Shown here in pieces: positions 18,745-26,861 of a stretch of DNA of 64,000 bases. Source of the stretch: Saprospiraceae bacterium (GTDB taxonomy: Bacteria > Bacteroidota > Bacteroidia > Chitinophagales > Saprospiraceae); the NCBI GenBank assembly GCA_013214355.1, contig JABSSL010000078.1, forward strand, positions 62,001-126,000, given 5' to 3'. The position numbers were made by a program, and so were the translations under genes. Each line of letters starts with the position of its first letter. Within the stretch, counting starts at the first letter, position 1. The notes under the pieces are model-generated. The model had not been told where the DNA came from. It searched no databases and saw only the letters and a program-made list of their open reading frames with translations.

Positions 18745-18843
18745 TACCCCAGAGATACATGTATCAAAGAACAACACTACCCCGATACAATCGAAATACG
18801 ATACCTCCGCAATGAGCGGCTTATCACATAACCTATATATATT

Positions 18844-19791
18844 ATGAGAAGAATTCTACTACTCGCCATCACCTCCCTCATAACGCAGCTTGCCTTGGCG
18901 CAAGAAGCCAAACCGTCCTATACTTATAAGGATAAATCCAAAAAGAGCTATTTCGTGGCCTTGGATGATGCACGCCTCGATTTTGGGGTGAAGTTCAATA
19001 GTGTTATCGCCTTGGATGATCGGGCGAAATTATCCTCGAACCCCCATTTTAAAGCCATGTGGAACCTGGTTAGGTTAGGCGCCCAACTAGAGTCTCTTTT
19101 GCAAGGGAATGAAGACCCTTTAAATGATATCGATCTAGGTGAAGAGTTTGGTCAAAACGGTTACAATAAAACGGTAGTCACCATCTTCATTAGCTATGGT
19201 TTTGGAGAGTCTTCGGATGTAAAAATCCCAACCCACTTCTTTGAATTAGCGGCTAGCCCAGGCTATTTCAAGCAAGGTAAAAGAGGGATGAATCTACACT
19301 TTGATTATCGAGCTAATATCTTTAAGACCCCTTACGGAGCCGGCGGTAATAGTATCGGCCGAGCCTTTGATTATGAAGTATTTGTTGGAGCTCGTACAGG
19401 CTTTGACTGGAGTTTCAGTCGATCAGAAAGTGAAGCTGGTTTTTTCAATCATCTTAACAATGAGATTGAACGTATAGCCTTTGAAAACGAATTCACCGCG
19501 GCGCAATTGATTAAACTGGAAGAATTGGCAGAAACCAGTAAGGTACTGCTACCGGAAGATGTAGGAGGAGGGGCCTTCCATATTGGCCCAATTGCAGGAG
19601 CAACAATCTCCAAGAAGATTGGCACCAATTTCCAAGCCTTTGTCAGTGGTCTAGGCTTTTATGATATGATGGACCTGACGGCGGGAAAGAAAGATCGAGA
19701 AAACAAAAGAAGCCAGCATTCCCTGTCCATTATGCTAGGGGTCAATATGACCATTGGTGCAGAAGGTCAGGTAAATACTAGCTTCTTTTAG
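18844..19791 (+). CDS. Unrecognised exported, probably outer-membrane protein, 315 residues
   Basis: The signal peptide ends near residue 19 (LALAQ). The mature part shows barrel-like strands: KKSYFVALDDARLDFGVKF, TVVTIFISYGFG, HFELAASPGYF, MNLHFDYRANIF, YEVFVGARTGFDWSFS and LSIMLGVNMTIGAE. It ends in SFF with a terminal Phe, as expected for a barrel inserted by the BAM machinery. A helical insert (residues ~195-235, rich in Glu and Leu) interrupts the strands. It shares size, location and style with the preceding 322-residue protein, but the sequences are not obviously homologous. No known family is recognised. The gene ends 26 bases before the convergent permease gene. Confidence 0.8.
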   Translation: MRRILLLAITSLITQLALAQEAKPSYTYKDKSKKSYFVALDDARLDFGVKFNSVIALDDRAKLSSNPHFKAMWNLVRLGAQLESLLQGNEDPLNDIDLGEEFGQNGYNKTVVTIFISYGFGESSDVKIPTHFFELAASPGYFKQGKRGMNLHFDYRANIFKTPYGAGGNSIGRAFDYEVFVGARTGFDWSFSRSESEAGFFNHLNNEIERIAFENEFTAAQLIKLEELAETSKVLLPEDVGGGAFHIGPIAGATISKKIGTNFQAFVSGLGFYDMMDLTAGKKDRENKRSQHSLSIMLGVNMTIGAEGQVNTSFF

Positions 19792-19817
19792 AGCAGTTAA
19801 CTACCGATTACGAAAGC

Positions 19818-22472
19818 TTATTCGCTGCGAATGGCTTCAACAGGATTGCTTAGGGCTGCCCGAACGGCTTGAAACCCGACAGTGAATAATGCAATAACTA
19901 GGGTAATCAAACCTGAGAATATGAAGTCTGTCCAACTAATTGGTGTTGGATAGGCATAATCCTCGAGCCAGCGTCGCATCAAGTACCAAGCTAAGGGCAC
20001 AGCTATCACGAAGGAAACGGTAACTAATATTACGAAATGCTGTGTGAGCAGCTGTAGGAGGTTGTTCAAGGAAGCGCCCAAAACCTTGCGGATACCGATC
20101 TCTTTTCTTCGTTGTTCGGCCATAAAGGCTGATAATGCGAAGAGTCCCAAACAAGCTACGATGATGGCTAGGATAGTGAAACTAGTGAAAATGCTTTCCA
20201 TCCGTTGTACATCAGCGTACATCTGCGCATAACTCTGATCCAGGAAAGTATAGCGTATGGGCTGTTGTGGCGAAATTTCATCCCAGGTATCTTTGATCGA
20301 AGCCATCGTAGCCGCCATATTTTCTGTATTCACTTTAACAGACACTGTACTGGTACTGGCCCCAATACCAAGCATCAGTGGGCTTATTTTACTTTTTAAG
20401 GATTCGAAATGGAAATCTTCAACTACTCCAATGACAGGCCAAACTTCCCCTGAATTGGTAATCCGCTTCCCGATAGGATCCTGGAGTCCCAGCTCTAAAG
20501 CCATTTGCTCATTGATAATTACTCCCTGAGAATCGGTGGGCATTTCCAGGGAAAAGTCTCTTCCTTTCACGATCTTCATCCCCATCGTCTTCAAATAATC
20601 ATGATCCACTCTCCATTTTTGCCCACTAATAGGACTATCTTCATTTATTTTCCCGGCCTTCCAGAATTGATTCTCGTTTCTTTTGCTGCCGACGATAGGT
20701 AAATAGTCTGAAATAGTCACCTGTTGGACATCAGGTTTCTGTTGTAAAATTTCCTTAAGGGTTGATACTTTTTCATCCAGCACATGGGTTCCTTTCAGCA
20801 GTACTACTTGCTCTTTATCAAACCCTAATTTCTTATTCAGAATGAATTCCATTTGTCGATGGATCACCGCAGTACCGATAATTAAAATGATTGATGTCGT
20901 AAATTGGAATACCACCAAACCGCTTTGCATTCGAGCATTTTTACTCCCTTGGCTAATGGCCCCCTTCAGCACATTAATTGGTTTAAATCCGGACAGATAG
21001 ATCGCAGGATATATGCCTGCAAATATTCCTACTACCAAAGCAGAACCCAAAATAAGGGTAAGGAAGGTCGGGTTCAGCCAAGGTATCAGCAGGGCTTTGC
21101 CCGCCAGGGTGTTGAAGTAAGGCAACATGGCAAACGCAAGCAATGTACCCAGCAGGAAAGAGATACTACTAAACAAAATCGACTCCGTTAAGAATTGAAA
21201 GACCAGATTGGATCGCTCAGAACCTACCACCTTCCGCAAGCCAACTTCTTTGGCTCGATTGGCAGAGCGCGCCGTAGACAGATTAATGAAATTAATAGCC
21301 GCAATGATCAAAATGAAAAGTGCTACACCTCCGAACAGCCATACAAACCGAATATCTCCGTACTCAAGCTGATCATGAACCCCATCAGAGGTCAAGTGGA
21401 TATCCGAAATCGGTTGTAATTGAAAACCTCCATTTTCTAGAAACCAGTGGGCATCAACATTTCCAGCCTCTACTAGATCCGGCACCACGTAATTCTCCAT
21501 CACTTCCATAAATTTATCCTCCAATGCCGCAATATCTGCTCCGGGAGCTAATTCGAGATAGGTATGATAATTATTGGCACGCCAAAAGTTCTGTTCATTG
21601 GGCCAAAACTCAACTTCAGTCAAAGTCCGCAAGAAATGAAACGCTTGTAAATGGGAATTCTTTGGAAAATCTTCCATCACTCCTCCTATTGCATAAGGGC
21701 GATCTATCTCATTATTCAAGATCATTGTCTTACCTACGGGATCTTCGTTGGGGAAATAGTAGTCTGCCTTTGACTTTGACAAAACCAAGGTATTGGGTTT
21801 GCTCAGCGCGGTCTTCAGGTCCCCATAATGCATGTGTGGCCTAAAGATTTCCAATAACTTTTGGTCGGCATACATAAAGCCATCTTCATGCGTGTTTTGT
21901 TGATTGTCTTCCCTTCTCACCTCGGTACTTCTAGCTCCGAATAATGGGATGGAAAGAAAACGCCCAGCTTTGCGCACTTCCGGATAATCCTCTTCTAAGA
22001 CGTTAGCCATTGGAGCAGGAAAATACCCTCCTCGGTCTGCATCTCCGTTCTCTTTATTGACGCTTAACAGTCGGTAGATATTTTCTTCATTGGGATAATG
22101 TTGATCATAGCTAGTCTCATCTAAAATGTAGAGTGAGATAAGGAGGCAGGCAGCCACGCCCAGCGCAAAGCCACCTATCTTGATGACTCCAAATAATCTC
22201 TGCTTCAAGAGCTGTCGCCAGGCTATCTTAAAGTTGTTGCGTAATAACATGGGTGATGGATTTGTGCGGACGTGTTTGACAGTAGATAATCGGAACGAGC
22301 GAAAAACATCCCAGATGAATCGCCTCTTGGCTCGCTCCAAGCCTACTTCTACAATCCTCTTATCGAATAGCTCATAGATATCCCCTTGGATCTCTTCCAG
22401 AAGTTCAGGGCGGCAGTACCAGGCGAGAAATCGTTCTGCCCAGCGAGGAGGTAGAGGATTACGAGGCGTCAT
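19818..22472 (-). CDS. MacB/FtsX-type ABC transporter permease with permease prefix domain (copy 1)
   Basis: The 884-residue protein opens with the 'permease prefix' region (PPRWAERFLAWYCRPELLEE, about residues 8-70). It then has an FtsX/MacB architecture twice: membrane segment (FGVIKIGGFALGVAACLLISLYI), a periplasmic MacB_PCD domain (about residues 120-360), and three membrane segments beginning at VWLFGGVALFILIIAAINFINLSTARSA (shown here only as FILIIAAINFINLSTARSA). A second such set ends in TLVIALFTVGFQAVRAALSNPVEAIRSE (again typical at ALSNPVEAIRSE). Bacteroidota carry many of these, usually for export of peptides, antibiotics or lipids, or in envelope-stress relief. No ABC ATPase gene is next to it, so it must use an ATPase encoded elsewhere. 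It is a tandem duplicate of the gene at 22564-25224. Confidence 0.93.
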   Translation of the reverse strand: MTPRNPLPPRWAERFLAWYCRPELLEEIQGDIYELFDKRIVEVGLERAKRRFIWDVFRSFRLSTVKHVRTNPSPMLLRNNFKIAWRQLLKQRLFGVIKIGGFALGVAACLLISLYILDETSYDQHYPNEENIYRLLSVNKENGDADRGGYFPAPMANVLEEDYPEVRKAGRFLSIPLFGARSTEVRREDNQQNTHEDGFMYADQKLLEIFRPHMHYGDLKTALSKPNTLVLSKSKADYYFPNEDPVGKTMILNNEIDRPYAIGGVMEDFPKNSHLQAFHFLRTLTEVEFWPNEQNFWRANNYHTYLELAPGADIAALEDKFMEVMENYVVPDLVEAGNVDAHWFLENGGFQLQPISDIHLTSDGVHDQLEYGDIRFVWLFGGVALFILIIAAINFINLSTARSANRAKEVGLRKVVGSERSNLVFQFLTESILFSSISFLLGTLLAFAMLPYFNTLAGKALLIPWLNPTFLTLILGSALVVGIFAGIYPAIYLSGFKPINVLKGAISQGSKNARMQSGLVVFQFTTSIILIIGTAVIHRQMEFILNKKLGFDKEQVVLLKGTHVLDEKVSTLKEILQQKPDVQQVTISDYLPIVGSKRNENQFWKAGKINEDSPISGQKWRVDHDYLKTMGMKIVKGRDFSLEMPTDSQGVIINEQMALELGLQDPIGKRITNSGEVWPVIGVVEDFHFESLKSKISPLMLGIGASTSTVSVKVNTENMAATMASIKDTWDEISPQQPIRYTFLDQSYAQMYADVQRMESIFTSFTILAIIVACLGLFALSAFMAEQRRKEIGIRKVLGASLNNLLQLLTQHFVILVTVSFVIAVPLAWYLMRRWLEDYAYPTPISWTDFIFSGLITLVIALFTVGFQAVRAALSNPVEAIRSE

Positions 22473-22502
22473 CTATGCCAAGTTTTAAGGAATATGTTAG
22501 AT

Positions 22503-22545
22503 CGAACCTACTTCCGAAGTCTTTAAGATTTCGGAAGTAGGTTCG
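22503..22545. repeat. Palindromic hairpin A between the two permease genes
   Basis: CGAACCTACTTCCGAA (22503-22518) and TTCGGAAGTAGGTTCG (22530-22545) are perfect 16-bp arms. The loop itself contains TCTT-T-AAGA, so nearly the whole 43 bases can fold. It lies 18 bases behind the stop codon at 22564 and before the start at 22472, and there is no T run. Its core CGAAGTCTTTAAGA resembles the palindromes at 25472 and 62432, suggesting one REP-like family that may also end or protect transcripts. Confidence 0.8.
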
Positions 22546-22563
22546 AGTGCGATGCCCAAGGAG

Positions 22564-25224
22564 TCATTCACTGCGAATGGCTTCAACCGGGTTGCTCAAG
22601 GCTGCCCGGACGGCTTGAAATCCGACTGTGAATAGTGCAATAAATAGAGTAATCAAGCCAGAGAGTACAAAATCCGTCCAACTAATCGGAGTGGGATAGG
22701 CATAATCCTGAAGCCAGCGTCGCATCAAGTACCAAGCTAAGGGCACAGCTATCACGAAGGAAACGGTAACTAATATTACAAAATGCTGTGTGAGCAGCTG
22801 CAAGAGATTGTTCATGGAGGCACCTAAGACTTTACGGATTCCTATCTCTTTCCGTCGTTGCTCAGCCATGAAGGCCGACAGGGCAAAAAGGCCCAGGCAA
22901 GCGACGATAATCGCTAGGATGGCAAAACTGGTGAAGATGCTTTCCATTCTTTGCACCTCCTCATACATTTGGGCATAGTCCTGATCCAGGAAAGTGTACC
23001 GTATCGGCTGGTTTGGAGATATTTCATCCCAGGTCCCCTTCACGGCGGCAATGGTACCTGCCATATCTTCGGTCTGAACTTTGACTGATACCGTATTCGT
23101 ACTAGATCCAATCGTCATCACCAGCGGTTCAATTTCCTGCTTGAGTGACTCAAAGTGAAAGTCTTCTACTACCCCAATGATAGGCCAACTTATCCAACCC
23201 GAATTAATGATTCGCTTCCCGATTGGATCTTCTAGTCCCAGGGCTCGCACCATACTTTCATTGATAATCACGGCCTGAGAATCCGTCGGCATATCCAAGG
23301 AAAAGTCTCGACCGGCTACAATATTCATCCCCATCGTCTTGATATAGTCATGGTCCACTTCCCAACGCTCTCCACCCGTAGGATTTTCATCGTTTTCTCG
23401 GCCTTCTTCCCAGAATTGATTCCCATTTCTTTTTGTTCCAGTAACAGGTAGGAAGTCGGAGACAGCAACGGATTGTACCTCTGGATTTTGCAGCAGCACT
23501 TCTTTGAGGGTTGCCACTTTGTCATCCAATACCTGAGCCCCCCTCAGCAGTAATACTTGTTCTTTATCAAAACCCAGTTTTTTATTCAAAATATATTGCA
23601 TCTGCCGATGAATCACAGCCGTACCAATAATCAGAATTATGGAAGTAGTAAACTGAAAGATGACCAACCCACTTTGCATTCTGGCATTTTTGCTACCCTG
23701 ACTTAGGGCCCCCTTCAAAACATTGATGGGTTTGAAGCCAGATAAATAGATCGCTGGATAAATTCCGGCAAATATTCCGACTATCAGGGCGGATCCCGCC
23801 AGCAGGGCGATGAATATCGGATTTGCCCAAGGCATAACTAAGGCTTTACCTGCTAAAGCGTTGAAGTAGGGCAACATGGCATAAGCAAACAGCGTACCTA
23901 GGATAAAGGATATACTACTAAACAGGGTAGACTCCGTCAGGAACTGAACAATCAAGTTCTTACGCTCCGATCCAACTACTTTTCGCAGCCCTACTTCCTT
24001 GGCTCGATTGGCTGACCTTGCAGTGGAAAGGTTGATAAAATTAATGGCCGCAATGATCAGAATAAAGAAGGCCACTCCTCCGAAAAGCCAGACAAATCGA
24101 ATATCCCCATGCTCCAGCCGATCGGGTACCCCATTGGAGTTCAAATGTATGTCAGCAACCGGTTGGATCTGAAAACTGCCATTCTCTATCAGTTTATTGG
24201 CTTCTGGAACGCCAGCTTCCACTAACAGGGGCAGCAAGTAATCTTCCAGCACGCCCATGAATTTATCTTCCATCGTAGCTAGGTCTACATCCGGCTGCAA
24301 TTCTAAGTAGACATGATAGTTAGGGGAAAACCAAAAACTCTGTTCATTTTCCCAAAACTCCACCTCTGTCAAAGTCCGCAAGAAATGAAACTCGTGCAGG
24401 TGAGAGTTTTTTGGAAAATCTTCCATAACTCCCCCCACTGTATAGGGACGTTCTACCTCATTGTTCAAGATCATCACCTTACCGACCGGATCTTCGTTAG
24501 GAAAATAGTAGTCGGCTTTGGACTTCGACAAAACCAGCGTATTGGGTTTACTCAAGGCTGTTTCCAAATCGCCATAATGCATTTGTGGTTGGAAGATTTC
24601 CAATAACTTTTGGTCGGCAAACATAAAGCCATCCTCGTGTGTATTTTGCAGTCTATCTTCCCGTCTTAGCTCAGTACTTCTGGCACCAAATAAGGGGCTT
24701 GCCAGATATCGCCCTGCTTTTAGTACCTCAGGATAGTCCTCTTCTAGCACCCTAGCCATGGGCGCGGCAAAATGTACCCCTCGGTCATCTACTCCATTCT
24801 GTTTATTGACGCCTAAGAGGCGATAAATATTCTTAGCATTTGGATAGTGTTGATCGTAGCTGGTTTCTTCTTTGATGTAGAGTGAAATGAGCAAGCAAGC
24901 CGCTACACCAAGTGCAAAGCCACCGATCTTGATGGCCCCAAACATCTTTTGCTTCAAGAGCTGTCGCCAGGCGATCTTGAAATTGTTGCGTAATAACATG
25001 GGTGATGGATTTGTGCGGACTTGTTTGATGGTGGAAAGTCGGAAAGACCGAAAAACGTCCCAAACGAACTGCCTTCCAGCTCGCTTTTCGCCAGATTCTT
25101 CACACCGTTTTTCGAATAGCTCATAGATATCCCCTTGGATCTCTTCCAGAAGTTCCGGGCGGCAATACCAGGCGAGAAATCGCTCCGCCCAACGAGGAGG
25201 TTGTGGATTATTGGGCGTCATCAA
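22564..25224 (-). CDS. MacB/FtsX-type ABC transporter permease with permease prefix domain (copy 2)
   Basis: The 886-residue protein has the same domain order as the downstream copy: prefix domain (PPRWAERFLAWYCRPELLEE), first membrane segment, MacB_PCD periplasmic domain, three membrane segments (FILIIAAINFINLSTARSA), second periplasmic domain, three more segments and the end ALSNPVEAIRSE. The two proteins are colinear with no large gaps and differ mainly in the periplasmic domains. This copy may therefore bind a different ligand, or the two may form a heterodimer as MacB-type permeases can. At DNA level some patches are identical between the copies while neighbouring parts differ at most third codon positions. 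The pair is probably transcribed together from upstream of 25224, with the palindrome at 22503 between them. Confidence 0.93.
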   Translation of the reverse strand: MMTPNNPQPPRWAERFLAWYCRPELLEEIQGDIYELFEKRCEESGEKRAGRQFVWDVFRSFRLSTIKQVRTNPSPMLLRNNFKIAWRQLLKQKMFGAIKIGGFALGVAACLLISLYIKEETSYDQHYPNAKNIYRLLGVNKQNGVDDRGVHFAAPMARVLEEDYPEVLKAGRYLASPLFGARSTELRREDRLQNTHEDGFMFADQKLLEIFQPQMHYGDLETALSKPNTLVLSKSKADYYFPNEDPVGKVMILNNEVERPYTVGGVMEDFPKNSHLHEFHFLRTLTEVEFWENEQSFWFSPNYHVYLELQPDVDLATMEDKFMGVLEDYLLPLLVEAGVPEANKLIENGSFQIQPVADIHLNSNGVPDRLEHGDIRFVWLFGGVAFFILIIAAINFINLSTARSANRAKEVGLRKVVGSERKNLIVQFLTESTLFSSISFILGTLFAYAMLPYFNALAGKALVMPWANPIFIALLAGSALIVGIFAGIYPAIYLSGFKPINVLKGALSQGSKNARMQSGLVIFQFTTSIILIIGTAVIHRQMQYILNKKLGFDKEQVLLLRGAQVLDDKVATLKEVLLQNPEVQSVAVSDFLPVTGTKRNGNQFWEEGRENDENPTGGERWEVDHDYIKTMGMNIVAGRDFSLDMPTDSQAVIINESMVRALGLEDPIGKRIINSGWISWPIIGVVEDFHFESLKQEIEPLVMTIGSSTNTVSVKVQTEDMAGTIAAVKGTWDEISPNQPIRYTFLDQDYAQMYEEVQRMESIFTSFAILAIIVACLGLFALSAFMAEQRRKEIGIRKVLGASMNNLLQLLTQHFVILVTVSFVIAVPLAWYLMRRWLQDYAYPTPISWTDFVLSGLITLFIALFTVGFQAVRAALSNPVEAIRSE

Positions 25225-25471
25225 TGGAAAGTTTTCAGTAACAAGTCAGCTAAATTGTCCTAGACATTGAAGCATATAAGACAGGTGGGCACCTTTGACA
25301 AGGAGTCCACTTCGTTCTTCTAAACTGCTTCAGTCAGCGTATAGCAAACGTAGAAGCAACTGGGCCCTAGTTGCTTTGTCGTTTGTATATCGGGTGATTA
25401 ATAAGATTTACAAAAGTAAAAGTAATCTATTTCTTTCACTTTTGCAAATATTATTGAGTAGCTCAAGGCCT

Positions 25472-25510
25472 CCCAGACATCAGAAGTCTTGAAGACTTCT
25501 GATGTCTGGG
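25472..25510. repeat. 39-bp perfect palindrome B
   Basis: CCCAGACATCAGAAGTCTT (25472-25490) and AAGACTTCTGATGTCTGGG (25492-25510) are perfect 19-bp arms around a single G. It lies 9 bases behind the stop codon at 25520 of the TPR gene and about 250 bases upstream of the permease start. No T run follows on either strand, so it is not a classical terminator. It shares the half-site AGACATC-GAAGT with palindrome C (62432) and the core GAAGTCTT with palindrome A (22503). Confidence 0.85.
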
Positions 25511-25519
25511 GGGCAAATA

Positions 25520-26338
25520 CTAGCGTTCGGCGGCCAAAGCCTTTTCGATGGTAGAAAGGTAGACCTTATCCATTTGCTCTACGTAGGGATCAAACATCTT
25601 TCGGTCTTCCAAATAAAGATGCTTAGCAATGCGTAACTCCTCTTGGTAGGCTTCGGGAGCGCCAGTAGCCTTATGCACTAGTGCCCGGTAGTAGTGAAGC
25701 TCCGCCAGATCGTTTTCCTTTTCTTGCCGCGCAAATGCTACCATCGCTTCCTCATATTGCTCCGTTTCCAAATACAGAACCCCTAAATGTAGAAAGTCAT
25801 AAATACCAACAAAATAAGTGGAATCTTGTACCTGGCCCTCAATTATCTCGATAGCTCGCTCCTTTTCACCCAATGCTTTGTAGCAAAGCGCTCTGGCAAT
25901 ATGGAGATGATAATCCCCATTAACCGAGTGGCCTATATCATACGCTACCAAACTATCCAATAACTCAATATCATCAATTGCTCCTTGATAATCCCTGAAG
26001 AATTGATATCTGCACCACCCCCGATAGTCTAACTGGGCTGTAGGGTCAAATTTAACAGCCTTATCCATGAGATACTTCCATTCTAGAAAATCTCCACTCT
26101 TCAAATAAGCAGTAGATTTTGCGCGATAGGCGAAGGCAAAAGTGGAGTCGATGGCAATGGCTTCATCCAAGGCCTCTTGATACCTTCGACTAAACTGGTA
26201 ATAGCCAGCTCGCTTTTCGGCCGCTTTGCAGGCTTTGTACTTTAATTCATCACCGAAATATTTGTAAGCCTCGCAATTGGGTTGAGCCGAAAGGAAGACA
26301 GTGCTCCCCAGGAGGAGCAACAGGATAAACAGTCTCAT
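25520..26338 (-). CDS. Exported tetratricopeptide-repeat protein
   Basis: The 272-residue protein has a signal peptide (MRLFILLLLLGSTVFLSAQ), followed by TPR-like helical pairs: YQFSRRYQEALDEAIAIDS, FAFAYRAKSTAYLKSGDF, HIARALCYKALGEKERAIEI, and YLETEQYEEAMVAFARQEKE. TPR domains mediate protein-protein contacts; here the protein would sit in the periplasm. Its ATG overlaps the stop codon of the preceding gene by four bases (ATGA), so translation is coupled. It is the last gene of the operon LRR protein, lipoprotein, TPR protein. No enzymatic motif is present. Confidence 0.88.
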   Translation of the reverse strand: MRLFILLLLLGSTVFLSAQPNCEAYKYFGDELKYKACKAAEKRAGYYQFSRRYQEALDEAIAIDSTFAFAYRAKSTAYLKSGDFLEWKYLMDKAVKFDPTAQLDYRGWCRYQFFRDYQGAIDDIELLDSLVAYDIGHSVNGDYHLHIARALCYKALGEKERAIEIIEGQVQDSTYFVGIYDFLHLGVLYLETEQYEEAMVAFARQEKENDLAELHYYRALVHKATGAPEAYQEELRIAKHLYLEDRKMFDPYVEQMDKVYLSTIEKALAAER

Positions 26339-26859
26339 GGTAAAATCTCTTTTAGGGTGCCGTTCTCAATTTTAAAAGTCAAATACTGATAGTAATCCCG
26401 TGGATCTTCCGTATCTGGCAAGGGTTTCCAGCCTTCGAGCGACTGGGTGATCGAAAGTAATTGGCCGGTGATCTTGGGATCAAAATCTTGCGCTTGGTAC
26501 TCAGTGTTGGAAGTAGTTAGCCGAAACCGGCCACTTTCCCCTTTGCAATTCACGATGAAGCGAATCCTAATCCAGCCACTTTGTGGTAACTCAACGGCTT
26601 GGTAGTTTTGACGAAACACCTCATCAATAGCTGATTTTTCTCCCTCATACTGTAGTCCTTGACTGAAGTTGAAGTACTGCTTTACGCGAGCTTCACTGTA
26701 GCACAGCTGAAAAGCATCTCCATCTATTTCCGCATCGGCTTCGATATCACCTACCCATCGCAGGTATTTGGGTTTATCTTTTTCGGTAGCACAACCTACG
26801 ATTAGACATAGGAAGACCAAGGGCCATACTTGCTTCATCCGATTTCTAGTTTTATTCAT
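26335..26859 (-). CDS. Small lipoprotein with a TonB-C-like domain
   Basis: The frame is open from 26880, but the ATG at 26859 lies two bases behind the upstream stop codon, and the ATG at 26838 begins an ideal lipoprotein signal (MKQVWPLVFLCLIVGC). I list 26859, and 26838 is equally possible. The C-terminal half (WIRIRFIVNCKGESGRFRL, then a central helix and LTFKIENGTL) follows the pattern of the TonB C-terminal domain found in many Bacteroidota periplasmic proteins, where a conserved 'V-F-VN-KGE-G-F' strand is usual. A lipid anchor rather than a membrane helix argues against a true energy-transducing TonB. It sits between an LRR gene and a TPR gene with two-base and overlapping junctions. 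Function unknown. Confidence 0.8.
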   Translation of the reverse strand: MNKTRNRMKQVWPLVFLCLIVGCATEKDKPKYLRWVGDIEADAEIDGDAFQLCYSEARVKQYFNFSQGLQYEGEKSAIDEVFRQNYQAVELPQSGWIRIRFIVNCKGESGRFRLTTSNTEYQAQDFDPKITGQLLSITQSLEGWKPLPDTEDPRDYYQYLTFKIENGTLKEILP

Positions 26860-26861
26860 AA

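Noticed and set aside
22541-22550. GGTTCGAGTGC, tRNA T-arm-like
   Set aside because: It is one arm of palindrome A and no acceptor or anticodon stem surrounds it.
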